Shown one piece after another: positions 39,848-48,178 of a stretch of 55,369 bases of DNA. The DNA comes from Fibrobacter succinogenes (GTDB lineage: Bacteria > Fibrobacterota > Fibrobacteria > Fibrobacterales > Fibrobacteraceae): contig CACXIR010000029.1 of NCBI GenBank assembly GCA_902767785.1, positions 15,523 through 70,891 on the forward strand. The letters run 5' to 3'. How positions within the stretch are numbered: position 1 is the stretch's first letter; the number at the start of each line of letters is the position of its first letter. The notes under the pieces were generated by a model, which saw only the letters and a program-made list of their open reading frames with translations, had not been told where the DNA came from and ran no database searches. The position numbers were made by a program, and so were the translations under genes.

Positions 39848-40864
39848 ATGAATTGCGATGATTTGAAAATTTCCGACAAAATCAGGGATTATTTGGGTTC
39901 TCACGGCTACGGCGCGGACTTTTCCGTGGAGTCCATAGCAGGTGCCGGTTCTGGCCGTCGTTACTACAGGATTTCTTCCGGGGAACGTACTTCGGTTTTG
40001 CAGGTGTCTTCTGAACTGAACGAAGACTTCAAGAAGTTTGTTGAAAATTCCCAGGTGTTCAGGGCTGCGGGCCTGCCGGTTCCCAAGCTCTTTTGCGTGG
40101 ACGAAGATGCTGTGCAGATTCTGCAAGAGGACCTAGGTTCTCGCAGGCTTCTGGACGACGTTTCTCCGGACAGGCCCCAGTCGGGCAGCGTACGCATCCT
40201 CTATCCCGAGGTCATCGAGGCGCTTATCCGCTGGCAGAATGCCTCTCAGTCGCTTTTCAGCACCCATACCGACATTTGGCTCCGCCGCTTTGATTTTGCC
40301 GCGCTGAAGTGGGAGACGGATTACTTTACCGAAAACTACCTGAAGGGCCATTGCGGCATTACGGAAATTCCCGACTACGTGCGGAATTTCTACTCCTTGC
40401 TGGCAGTGTCGGTGGACGCCCAGACCAAGGTGCTGATGCACAGGGATTTCCAGAGCCAGAACATCATGGTCAAGGACAGTTCCGAGGTGGCCTTCGTGGA
40501 TTACCAGGGGGCAAGGCGCGGTTCCATGTTCTACGACATCGCTTCGCTTTTGTGGGACCCCTACGTGAGCCTTCCGCTGGATTTGGTCAAGGACTTTTTC
40601 GAGTACTGGCGTTTCCAGTACAAGGGCGCCAAGATATACACCAAGGAAGATGCTTGGGAAAGTTTTGTGCATGCAAGCCTCCAGCGCCTTATGCAGGCCA
40701 TGGGTGCTTTCTGCTTCCTTTCCAAGGTCAAGGGAATCCAAAAGTTCGAGCAGTACATTGAGCCGGGCAAAAAGCAGCTGCGGGTCTTGTTCGCTGAATT
40801 CAGAAAGATTGCCAAGGCCACGGACCCTCAGGTGTTCTCCTTTATGGAGAGGGCGCTCCTTTGA
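39848..40864 (+). CDS. Aminoglycoside-phosphotransferase-fold sugar kinase (AmgK-like)
   Basis: A 338-aa APH-fold kinase. Visible motifs are the Brenner-type catalytic loop LMHRDFQSQNIMV (HxDxxxxN) and the metal-binding VDYQGARRGSMFYDIASLL. The latter is characteristic of the subgroup containing AmgK, the MurNAc/GlcNAc anomeric kinase of peptidoglycan recycling. Antibiotic resistance is unlikely because that subgroup differs. The stop overlaps the TTG start of the following PTS EIIA gene, so the two are translationally coupled. Confidence 0.75.
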   Translation: MNCDDLKISDKIRDYLGSHGYGADFSVESIAGAGSGRRYYRISSGERTSVLQVSSELNEDFKKFVENSQVFRAAGLPVPKLFCVDEDAVQILQEDLGSRRLLDDVSPDRPQSGSVRILYPEVIEALIRWQNASQSLFSTHTDIWLRRFDFAALKWETDYFTENYLKGHCGITEIPDYVRNFYSLLAVSVDAQTKVLMHRDFQSQNIMVKDSSEVAFVDYQGARRGSMFYDIASLLWDPYVSLPLDLVKDFFEYWRFQYKGAKIYTKEDAWESFVHASLQRLMQAMGAFCFLSKVKGIQKFEQYIEPGKKQLRVLFAEFRKIAKATDPQVFSFMERALL

Positions 40865-41289
40865 GTGGACTGGTTCCCGCCTATACCCAGGTTTATAAGG
40901 AACCCGTTGCGTTCCAAAGGGCCTTGGGACTTGCCTACGACGCCTTGGTGCATGGGGCTGTGCCGTTTGACGCCCTTTCCGTGTGGAAGGCACTAGAAAA
41001 AAGGATAGGGGAGGGGATCTACATGGGTTCCGGCTTGTTGCTTCCCCATGCCCGCGTTCAGGGGCTTGCTGAACCCCTTATGGCGTTTGTAGTGGCTCCC
41101 GAAATCAAGGAAATCGTGGTTCCCCGCGGCGAGACCGCTCAGTTTTTGTGCCTGCTCCTTTCTCCCGCAGAGTCTGCGACGGCCCATACGGTGGCCATTG
41201 CCGGAGTGGCCAAGCTTTTGCTGGATCCGGAGTGGAAAAAACGCGCTTTGACCGCTCCCGACGCTCTTTTTTTGCAAAGCTTGTTTTAG
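40861..41289 (+). CDS. PTS EIIA-type (PtsN/fructose family) domain protein
   Basis: A 142-aa single-domain protein of the EIIA-2 (fructose/nitrogen) family. The phosphorylatable His lies in LLLPHARVQGL near residue 62, followed by FVVAPEI and LCLLLSPAESATAHT. With no EIIB/EIIC partner nearby, a regulatory PtsN-like role is more likely than sugar transport. The start is TTG 40861, overlapping the kinase stop (TTGA). Its coupling to an AmgK-like kinase suggests, but does not show, a link to cell-wall sugar recycling. Confidence 0.8.
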   Translation: MSGLVPAYTQVYKEPVAFQRALGLAYDALVHGAVPFDALSVWKALEKRIGEGIYMGSGLLLPHARVQGLAEPLMAFVVAPEIKEIVVPRGETAQFLCLLLSPAESATAHTVAIAGVAKLLLDPEWKKRALTAPDALFLQSLF

Positions 41290-41568
41290 TTGAAAGACTC
41301 TTTTTTTTGTCAAGACATCCCCAAAAAAATTTCTGTTGATAACCTGTGAAAACCATAGGGACGAATCCTTGATTTGCAAGGGGGTAAAAAGGGTTTTATT
41401 AGGCAAAAAACGGAGATTGACGGGCAAAAACAAAAATTGCCCTTTTTAGGCTGAAATTTGAGGTTTTTTAAAAAATTTCACAGAAAAATCTCTTTTCTGT
41501 ATGTTTTATTTAATTTTGGTGAACGATTTTGTTTGACCCCTTTTTCGTGTTTGGTTGATTGTGGATAA
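41290..41568 (+). other. AT-rich region with DnaA-box-like sites, candidate replication origin
   Basis: A 265-bp gene-free stretch with long A and T runs (for example 41471-41480 and 41500-41516). TGTTGATAA at 41334-41342 differs by one base from TGTGGATAA. TGTGAAAAC follows 2 nt later. A perfect DnaA box (TGTGGATAA, reverse of TTATCCACA) lies at 41560-41568, overlapping the start of the DnaA-family gene. Being next to dnaA is a common oriC position, but skew and other marker genes cannot be judged from this window. Confidence 0.4.
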
Positions 41569-43048
41569 TATCGCCTATTTGTTAGATGAAAAATGCTCTC
41601 CTTGGGACAGGATTTTGGAGCTTGTCCGCAGAGAATGCAACGATTTTGGTGCCGCCATATTTGACACTGTTGGATTTGAAGGCTTTTTTGATGGCTGTGT
41701 GTGCCTGACCGTACCCGACGCTTTCAGGGAAACTTGGCTGAATAGCCATTATGGTGCCTTGCTGCGCAAGACCTGCGCCTCTGTTTACGGAAGCGACTTC
41801 GTGGATTACAAGGTTCGCGTTTTGGAGCCTGCATCCAAGGTCGAAACGCCCAAGGTTTCCAATCCTATTCCACAAGAGGTGAAACTCTGGATTCGCGCGG
41901 CCAGGCTCAAAGCCCAGCAGGCAACGGCAAAAGCCTCTGCCGAAGAAAAACTTAATTTGTACGAAAAGTACACTTTTGAGAATTTTGTGGAAGGGGAGAG
42001 CAACTTTACTGCGTTGAAGGCCTGCCAGACTATTGTGGACCATCCGGGCGATGCGGCCATGAACCTTTTGCTGGTCTATGGCGCGCCGGGTCTTGGGAAA
42101 ACGCACTTGCTCCAGTCCATTGCCGCTAGTTTGCGCGAAACCCGTCCTGGGCTTCGCATCGTCTACCGCCAGGCGTATGATTTCCTCAGGGATTTCACCG
42201 CCATGGGCAAGGCCGCCGTGGACAAGGACTGGGCAAAGCTGAACGAGCTGAAGCAGCAGTTCTCGGACCGCTATGAGCACTGCGACGTGTTGCTGATGGA
42301 CGATATCCAGCTCTTGAAAAATGGAATCAAGTGCCAGGAGCGTTTGGCCATGCTCATCAAGTACATGGGCCAGATGGGGCATCAGGTGGTGCTGTCTTGC
42401 GATTGCCACCCTTCCAAGTTTAAGAAACTTTCTGCCGGCGAACATCCTGAGAAAAATTCCCTGTCCCACGAACTTACGGACAAGCTATTGAACCCCTTGG
42501 AAAACTGCGTTGCCGTGGGCATTGCCGAACCGGATTTCAATACCCGAATGGCCCTCATCCGCAAGATGTCAGAGAACATTCCCCTGGTAGAGCCGGACCG
42601 CGAAGAGATCTGCCGTTACCTGGCCATCCAGCCTAGGGCCAATGTGAGGATTATCGAAGGGCTTATGAATTGGCTCAGGGCCATGCACATTTTGAATAAC
42701 GTGGAGCTGAACCTTTCCAACGTGAAGAGGATGCTTTCTGCGCCAAAGCCCGGCGAGGCCGCGGTCCTTACGGTGGACAATATCGTGGAGTCCGTTGCTG
42801 CGGAGTTTTCCATGGATCAGCGGGTATTGTCTTCCAAGCGACAGGACATAGGGGCTTCCATTCCCAGGAAGATTGCCATGTACCTGTGCCGGGAACTCAC
42901 TACGGAATCCCTGAAAAAAATCGGCGACCTTTTCAACCGGGACTATTCCACGGTCATAGCCTCCATCAATTCCTTAGTTGACCAGATGGCCACCGATCAG
43001 GCGCTTGCTCGCAGGGTCCAGGACATCCGCTATTTGCTAGAAAGCTGA
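41555..43048 (+). CDS. dnaA: Divergent full-length DnaA-family replication initiator
   Basis: A 497-aa AAA+ protein with DnaA architecture. Domain I covers about residues 15-95 (WDRILELVRRECNDFG), followed by a linker, and the AAA+ domain has Walker A GAPGLGKTH (near 176-184), Walker B LLMDDIQLL and sensor II NVRIIEG. Domain IV is a helix-turn-helix with RKIAMYLCRELTTESLKKIGDLF. Three features are odd. Box VII reads DKLLNPLE instead of DRLxSRFxWG, so the Arg-finger positions are Lys and Pro. About 10 extra residues precede it. The domain IV signature has DYSTV where DHSTV/DHTTV is usual (Tyr near 464). The start is uncertain: TTG 41555 or GTG 41561, both without a ribosome-binding site. It may be the chromosomal initiator or a DnaA paralogue. 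Confidence 0.8.
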   Translation: MIVDNIAYLLDEKCSPWDRILELVRRECNDFGAAIFDTVGFEGFFDGCVCLTVPDAFRETWLNSHYGALLRKTCASVYGSDFVDYKVRVLEPASKVETPKVSNPIPQEVKLWIRAARLKAQQATAKASAEEKLNLYEKYTFENFVEGESNFTALKACQTIVDHPGDAAMNLLLVYGAPGLGKTHLLQSIAASLRETRPGLRIVYRQAYDFLRDFTAMGKAAVDKDWAKLNELKQQFSDRYEHCDVLLMDDIQLLKNGIKCQERLAMLIKYMGQMGHQVVLSCDCHPSKFKKLSAGEHPEKNSLSHELTDKLLNPLENCVAVGIAEPDFNTRMALIRKMSENIPLVEPDREEICRYLAIQPRANVRIIEGLMNWLRAMHILNNVELNLSNVKRMLSAPKPGEAAVLTVDNIVESVAAEFSMDQRVLSSKRQDIGASIPRKIAMYLCRELTTESLKKIGDLFNRDYSTVIASINSLVDQMATDQALARRVQDIRYLLES

Positions 43049-43115
43049 AATTCGCAAAAAAGCTGTTTTTTGGCTTATTTCATGGGAATCTTGGTGTTCA
43101 CTTCTTGAAATAGTG

Positions 43116-43121
43116 TATATT
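43116..43121 (+). promoter_or_regulatory. -10-like box for the lipoprotein gene
   Basis: TATATT lies 24 nt before ATG 43146, with an AAAGAGG ribosome-binding site between. TTGGTG at 43091 is a possible -35. Confidence 0.4.
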
Positions 43122-43145
43122 TTTAGGTAAAAAAAAGAGGTGCTT

Positions 43146-44348
43146 ATGAAGAAGTTCTTTTTGACGTTTTGCGGGTTTGCCGCAGCCCTGATGCTTGTGG
43201 CTTGTGGTGACGATAGCGGTTCCAATTCTGTGGACCGCGAGTCGAACAAGTCTTCGTCCAGTGTGGATTCTACCGATGGGTCTTCTTCTTCGGCATATGT
43301 CGACCCCACTTGGCCTGAAGGGGCCAGGGCCGCTACGCTAGATGATTTGGGAAAATACTACCTGGTAAAGATAAAGGGGGAGACCTTCCACCTGAGTACT
43401 GGCATCAAGGAAGGCATGTTCTCCTTGTGGGCCATTGACACCAAGGATAACGTTACCAGCAAAGCCATACTTTTGGTAAAGACGGATTTCAAGAATGGTA
43501 TCGTGAAGATGAATTCCGCTACCACCAGAACACCATTCAATCTAAATGAATCTCTGGCTAGCCAAAAAATCTTAAAGAATATCATGGAGTCTGGAAATGT
43601 TGTGGAATTGTCGTTCATCGTGCTTGGCGATAAACTGATGTACCGCGTGGACAAGGAAAAGTTCGAAGATGCGGAAGTTGAAACGGTAACCTCTGCGAAG
43701 GCCTTGGTAAACAGCGCGAAGGATTTGGACAAGAAACGCATTTCTTGCAAAGCGGGCGACACTACTCAAGTCTTGACTTTCTATAATGGGCGATTTGTGC
43801 ATGAGAAGGTAGCTGGCAAAGACACCGTCTCTTGGTCGGCGGGCTATGTGGATACCTACAGGGGCAGCACTTTCCTTTGGCCGGAGTTTCAATCTTCGTC
43901 GTATGTTAATTTGAACGTTTGGAACATTTCTTCTGACCTTAAATCCTTTGAGGGATTCTCGACTTCCATTCAGAGCTTTACTGATTGTTCGCCTTCTGAT
44001 TTCAAGTATACAGCGGTGGATAAGTCTGCCCTAGTCGGGGATTGGGCCGCTTTCGATGACAAGGCCAATTTGGATTGGAGCCTTGCTTTGAAGGCTTCTA
44101 TGGATTACTCTTTGAAGGCTGGCCATAGCGAAGACAAGGCTGGCACGTGGGATGTTTATGGCGATGTTCTGCTTTTAAAAGTCTCCACCATGTTGGATTC
44201 CCAAAAACGCTGCGCAAACAATGGCTGTAAATTGTCTATCAAAGGACCTGTGACCGGCGTTTCCGAGAATGGATTTACGTACAATCATTCTGAGAAGGGA
44301 ACTCCTGTCATGCCCACGAAGTGGGGCTTGCCCGAGTACGACGAATAG
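43146..44348 (+). CDS. Lipoprotein of unknown function
   Basis: A 400-aa exported lipoprotein. The signal peptide ends in LMLVACGDD, then a Ser/Asp linker (about residues 25-55) leads to a mixed beta-rich body with no family I recognise. The Ser-rich linker after the lipobox resembles that of the FISUMP proteins, but the FISUMP motifs are absent. ATG 43146 is behind AAAGAGG. The Wzi-like barrel gene starts 10 nt after its stop, so the two are probably co-expressed and may both act at the outer membrane. Confidence 0.7.
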   Translation: MKKFFLTFCGFAAALMLVACGDDSGSNSVDRESNKSSSSVDSTDGSSSSAYVDPTWPEGARAATLDDLGKYYLVKIKGETFHLSTGIKEGMFSLWAIDTKDNVTSKAILLVKTDFKNGIVKMNSATTRTPFNLNESLASQKILKNIMESGNVVELSFIVLGDKLMYRVDKEKFEDAEVETVTSAKALVNSAKDLDKKRISCKAGDTTQVLTFYNGRFVHEKVAGKDTVSWSAGYVDTYRGSTFLWPEFQSSSYVNLNVWNISSDLKSFEGFSTSIQSFTDCSPSDFKYTAVDKSALVGDWAAFDDKANLDWSLALKASMDYSLKAGHSEDKAGTWDVYGDVLLLKVSTMLDSQKRCANNGCKLSIKGPVTGVSENGFTYNHSEKGTPVMPTKWGLPEYDE

Positions 44349-44358
44349 ATCCTAGTTT

Positions 44359-45927
44359 ATGGTAAAAGTAAGGGTTCGACTGCAACATGCGGTTCTGACG
44401 GTGCTGGCATTAGCCGCGGCGTCTTGGGCTGCATCTCCCGTGCTGGGGCCTGATCGTGTCCGGAACCTGAAAACCCTGGAAACGGCACCCCTGCTGTTCG
44501 AATACCACAGGCTCACAACCGGCGACATGCCCCAGTCTTTTGCCTACCCCAGGCGAGACACCACCTTCCGCAAGAACTTCACGCAGACGGAACGCAATGC
44601 GTTGCTCTACTACGATAATGCCTGCGGTCCCATGATTTCGGGACACCCAGGCACCGACTCTGCCGGTTATCTGGATTCGTGCAGTACCCTTGTTCCCCAT
44701 ATAGCCCTTGCCACAAGCCTGGTGGGCGGCATGGATTACCGCGGTGGAGAAGCCCTTGGCGATACCATTTGGCCGGCCGTCGATGGAGGCATTTACCTAA
44801 GGGGCTACGCGGACTCCGTGGACTTTGTGCTGGATGCCCGAATCTATGACGAGGGACATTCTGCAGAGACGCCCAGGTCCTTTGACCGGGAGTTTTTGGA
44901 AGTCCAAAAGGAAGAAAACAATTCTGGCGTGGAGTATACCAGCTACGCCCGTTACCGCACTCACTTCGGATTCAACCATGACTGGTTGCGGGTGGACCTG
45001 GGCCGTGACGTTTTGCACTGGGGGCCGGGCTATTACAACAACCTGACCTTGAACCAGTTTGCCCTCCCTTACAACATGCTGTTGCTGGATATGCAGCTAG
45101 GCCCCCTTCGTGTTATCAGTTTCTATGCGGATTTGCGTGTATACAACAACAGCATGAGCATGAAGAACAAGGATGACACCAGGAACCTGTTTGGCCACCG
45201 TTACGAACTGGCGGTAGGAAACGCGACTGTGGGCATTAGCGAACTGACGGTACTCTATGACAACATGAAACCCTGGCTCTTTGTGCCGACAGCGCCATTG
45301 TTCATGGAAAAGGGGAACTTTTCGGAAAACAGCAACAATGGGGCCTTGGCCTTTGATTTCAACTACCGCCTGTTCCAGTTCATGCGTTTGTATACGGAGT
45401 TTTTCCTAGATGACATGGAAAGTCCCGTGAGCTTGGTCAAGAACGACAACATCGAGGCCAAGTGGGCCTGGATGGCAGGCTTGCAGGCGGGGCATGACTT
45501 CTATTTCAAGGGACACAAGCTGGAAGTAGGAACCATTGCCGAATACGCCCGCGTGGAACCGTACGTGTACAGCCATTTTAAGGCGAATACGGCCCAGATA
45601 GCGCACTTGGGTTACCCTTTGGGAAACCAGGGCGGCCCTAACAGCCGCACGGTGGACTGGAATGTCTTTGCTAGGCTGGACGGCCACATCTTTGCAGGAG
45701 TCCGGAACACCTGGTTCTGGAAGGGAACGGATTACGGCAGCGCGGTGAACGACACTACGCCGCATCATGTTCACATGAAACTGCAAAAAAAATACCTGGA
45801 TGGTGCGAAAATGCAGTATTCCCTGACGCCTGCCTTGAGTTACGAGGGACAGTTTGTTAGCTTCATGGGTGAACTGACTCTGTTTGACGACCGCAAGGTT
45901 TATTTGAGGGCTGGCTTTAAATGGTAA
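44359..45927 (+). CDS. Outer-membrane beta-barrel protein, capsule-assembly Wzi-like
   Basis: A 522-aa protein with a signal peptide ending AAASWA. The central segment DVLHWGPGYYNNLTL, then LPYNMLLLDMQLGPLRVISFYADL, matches the HWGPG-centred core of Wzi-type barrels, and the chain ends in an aromatic residue (AGFKW). Wzi anchors capsule polysaccharide at the surface in enterobacteria; here a role in displaying a surface polysaccharide is inferred. No capsule genes are nearby. The stop overlaps the start of trhP. Confidence 0.65.
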   Translation: MVKVRVRLQHAVLTVLALAAASWAASPVLGPDRVRNLKTLETAPLLFEYHRLTTGDMPQSFAYPRRDTTFRKNFTQTERNALLYYDNACGPMISGHPGTDSAGYLDSCSTLVPHIALATSLVGGMDYRGGEALGDTIWPAVDGGIYLRGYADSVDFVLDARIYDEGHSAETPRSFDREFLEVQKEENNSGVEYTSYARYRTHFGFNHDWLRVDLGRDVLHWGPGYYNNLTLNQFALPYNMLLLDMQLGPLRVISFYADLRVYNNSMSMKNKDDTRNLFGHRYELAVGNATVGISELTVLYDNMKPWLFVPTAPLFMEKGNFSENSNNGALAFDFNYRLFQFMRLYTEFFLDDMESPVSLVKNDNIEAKWAWMAGLQAGHDFYFKGHKLEVGTIAEYARVEPYVYSHFKANTAQIAHLGYPLGNQGGPNSRTVDWNVFARLDGHIFAGVRNTWFWKGTDYGSAVNDTTPHHVHMKLQKKYLDGAKMQYSLTPALSYEGQFVSFMGELTLFDDRKVYLRAGFKW

Positions 45928-47252
45928 AGGCTCCTGAGCTTTTGGCCCCCGCGGGTGATCTTTTCCGCATGAAATACGCCATTGCGTATGGGGCCGACGC
46001 CGTCTATGCGGGGCAGCCCGCCTTCTCGTTGCGTTCCCGTGAAAACGGATTCAAAAATTTGGACGATTTGGCCGAGGGCGTTTCTTACGTCCATGGCAAA
46101 GGCAAAAAGTTTTACCTGACCAGCAACGTGATTCCCCGGAATACCAAGGTGGAACCGTTTCAGAAGGCCCTGCTTGCCGCTTTGGAACTGAAGCCGGATG
46201 CGTTGATCGTTGCGGATCCAGGATTTGTGGGCTGGCTTAGGAAGGTTTCTTCCCAAACAGAAGTTCATTTGTCTGTACAGGCTAACACCACTAACTATTT
46301 GACAGCCTCTTTCTGGAGGGAACTTGGGGTTAGGCGGATTATTTTGAGCCGCGAACTTCGCTTGTCCGAGATTTTGGAAATTAAGGAACGCAACCCCGAC
46401 CTGGAGCTGGAGGTCTTTGTACATGGGGCCGTGTGCATGGCCATGTCTGGCCGCTGCATGCTTTCCAATTGGGTTACCCATCGGGACGCCAACCAGGGAG
46501 CCTGCGACAACAGCTGCCGCATGCCTTACCGCCTATACGCCAACGATGGCCCCCAGTGTGCAGACTACAGGGAACATCAGGGGGACTTCTTTTTGCAGCG
46601 GACCGACCGTCCGGAACTTGCCCCTGTGGCGTTGGACGAGGACACCTGGGGAACCTACTTTATGAGCAGCCGGGACCTGTGCGCTTTGGACGTGGTCCCC
46701 GAACTGGTGGCGGGCGGTTTAGATTCCTTCAAGATAGAGGGCCGCACCCGCTCGGTCTACTACTTGAGTCAAGTGGTTCGGGCTTACCGCATGGCGATTG
46801 ACGCTTCTGTGCGGGCTTTGGAATCGGGAACTCCTCCCGAGGTTCCACAAGAGTCCCGCCGCGCCATGGGTTTTGTGGATGGCCGCGGGTTTATGCCGGG
46901 ATTTTTGCGGGGTCCATTGCCTCAAAATTACGAGTCAACCCATGTGGCGGCGGAGTCAGGTTGCGTTTGCGCCCAGATTCTGGATTACGACCCTGCAAAT
47001 GGTTCTTGCCGAGTGAACGTGAAAAACGCCTTCTCGCTAGGGGACGAACTGGAATTGATGACACCCCAGGGAATGGTTCCTTGTAGCGTAGAGCGTTTGG
47101 AAGACTTTAGGGGCGGTGTAGCGGAGCGCCTGCACCCAGGAACCGAGGGCTGTGTTGTTTTATCGGGAGGGGCTTTTACATCGTGTGAAAACCTTTCTCT
47201 AGAATCGGCAAAATTTGGCTTTTTTGTGAAACGGACAACCCAAAAATCCTAG
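45921..47252 (+). CDS. trhP: U32-family protein, tRNA uridine-34 hydroxylase TrhP-like
   Basis: A 443-aa member of the U32 'peptidase' family. The opening ELLAPAGDLFRMKYAIAYGADAVY and the signature EVFVHGAVCMAMSGRCMLSNW, then RDANQGACDNSCR, match the YegQ/TrhP branch. That branch makes 5-hydroxyuridine at tRNA position 34 using prephenate rather than acting as a protease. The Cys cluster could bind Fe-S. RlhA (rRNA hydroxylation) is a close alternative. The start overlaps the barrel gene stop by 7 nt. Confidence 0.83.
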   Translation: MVKAPELLAPAGDLFRMKYAIAYGADAVYAGQPAFSLRSRENGFKNLDDLAEGVSYVHGKGKKFYLTSNVIPRNTKVEPFQKALLAALELKPDALIVADPGFVGWLRKVSSQTEVHLSVQANTTNYLTASFWRELGVRRIILSRELRLSEILEIKERNPDLELEVFVHGAVCMAMSGRCMLSNWVTHRDANQGACDNSCRMPYRLYANDGPQCADYREHQGDFFLQRTDRPELAPVALDEDTWGTYFMSSRDLCALDVVPELVAGGLDSFKIEGRTRSVYYLSQVVRAYRMAIDASVRALESGTPPEVPQESRRAMGFVDGRGFMPGFLRGPLPQNYESTHVAAESGCVCAQILDYDPANGSCRVNVKNAFSLGDELELMTPQGMVPCSVERLEDFRGGVAERLHPGTEGCVVLSGGAFTSCENLSLESAKFGFFVKRTTQKS

Positions 47253-47260
47253 ATAATAGA

Positions 47261-47266
47261 TAAATT
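47261..47266 (+). promoter_or_regulatory. -10-like box, putative leaderless
   Basis: TAAATT is followed by ATTGGT and the ATG at 47273; no ribosome-binding site is present. Confidence 0.45.
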
Positions 47267-47272
47267 ATTGGT

Positions 47273-47731
47273 ATGGCTGTTGACGAAGCGACAAAGAAAC
47301 AGGACGCACTGGAACTTTACCAGATAGACGATAAGGCCGTCGTCCCGTTTTTCAAGTCCCACTTGGAGGAACTGAAGAAGTACCTTCAAGAACACAAGGA
47401 CGAGGACTTGTCCCTGCTGGTCAAGCTTAAACAGTTTATCCGCACCTACCGCCTGCCCTTCAACATGCAGCGGTATATGGAGGTGCAGCGGACCTATATC
47501 CAGCAGAGCCTGCAGAACCAGATGCAGGACCGCCAGGTGGCGGTGAGCCACTGGATTCAGGAACACGCCTGCAGGCACAGGAACCGCATGATCCAGCTCC
47601 AGTGCCTTTACTTGGAAAAAATTAAGGATAAACTAATACCCGAAGTCCAGTCTATGCTGGAAAAGCGGATAGAAAAATTGCAGGGCATCCATGCGGAAGA
47701 CCCTGCAGAAAAAGATTCGCAAAGCGAATAG
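47273..47731 (+). CDS. Small helical protein of unknown function
   Basis: A 152-aa, highly charged protein predicted by eye to be almost entirely alpha-helical, with heptad-like stretches (SHLEELKKYLQEHKDEDLS, LEKIKDKLIPEVQSMLEKRI). No signal peptide or membrane segment. I do not recognise a family. It is convergent with the ACT-domain gene, with 10 bp between stops. Confidence 0.6.
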   Translation: MAVDEATKKQDALELYQIDDKAVVPFFKSHLEELKKYLQEHKDEDLSLLVKLKQFIRTYRLPFNMQRYMEVQRTYIQQSLQNQMQDRQVAVSHWIQEHACRHRNRMIQLQCLYLEKIKDKLIPEVQSMLEKRIEKLQGIHAEDPAEKDSQSE

Positions 47732-47741
47732 GCTTTGGTTT

Positions 47742-48167
47742 TTACCCTAGCAATTCTTCCTTGCTGATTGCCTTGAAGTTCGTGGCCTTCAGGGCTTCGA
47801 TGGCCTTGTCCGTATCCTGGAAGCGGAGTATCATGATGTTAGATCCGTTCAGGGTGGAGGGGTAGGCATACATGTAGTCGATTTGCTGGCTGCCCACTGC
47901 AGTGGAGAGCAGCTCGGCAAGGCCGCCGATGGCGGCGTTCACGGGGCAGGCCACCACGTCGGTGATGGTAGCGCTGAGGCCCGCCTTGGCCAGCACATCC
48001 ACGGCCTTTTCCGGGTCACTGACGATAAGGCGGATGAGGCCGAATTCGCCAGAGTCGGCAAGCGTGAGCGAAAGGAGGTTCACGCCGGCGTCGGCAAGCG
48101 AGCGGCACACCGCCTGGAGACGGCCCGGACGGTTGGAAACGAATACGGATACTTGCGGAATCTTCAT
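47742..48167 (-). CDS. ACT-domain protein paired with phenylacetate-CoA ligase
   Basis: A 141-aa protein with two tandem ACT-type modules: VSVFVSNRPGRLQAVCRSLADAGVNLLSL in residues 5-33, and a second from about residue 72. ACT domains bind small ligands such as amino acids. Stand-alone tandem-ACT proteins are often encoded directly after paaK-type ligases in anaerobes, as here (11-nt gap), where they may sense an aromatic amino acid or aryl acid. It has a strong AAGGAGG site. Confidence 0.85.
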   Translation of the reverse strand: MKIPQVSVFVSNRPGRLQAVCRSLADAGVNLLSLTLADSGEFGLIRLIVSDPEKAVDVLAKAGLSATITDVVACPVNAAIGGLAELLSTAVGSQQIDYMYAYPSTLNGSNIMILRFQDTDKAIEALKATNFKAISKEELLG

Positions 48168-48178
48168 GTTGTACCTCC

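Noticed and set aside
39848-40864. Aminoglycoside resistance gene
   Set aside because: The APH-fold motifs match the sugar-kinase (AmgK-like) branch and the gene is coupled to a PTS EIIA, not to resistance or mobile genes.
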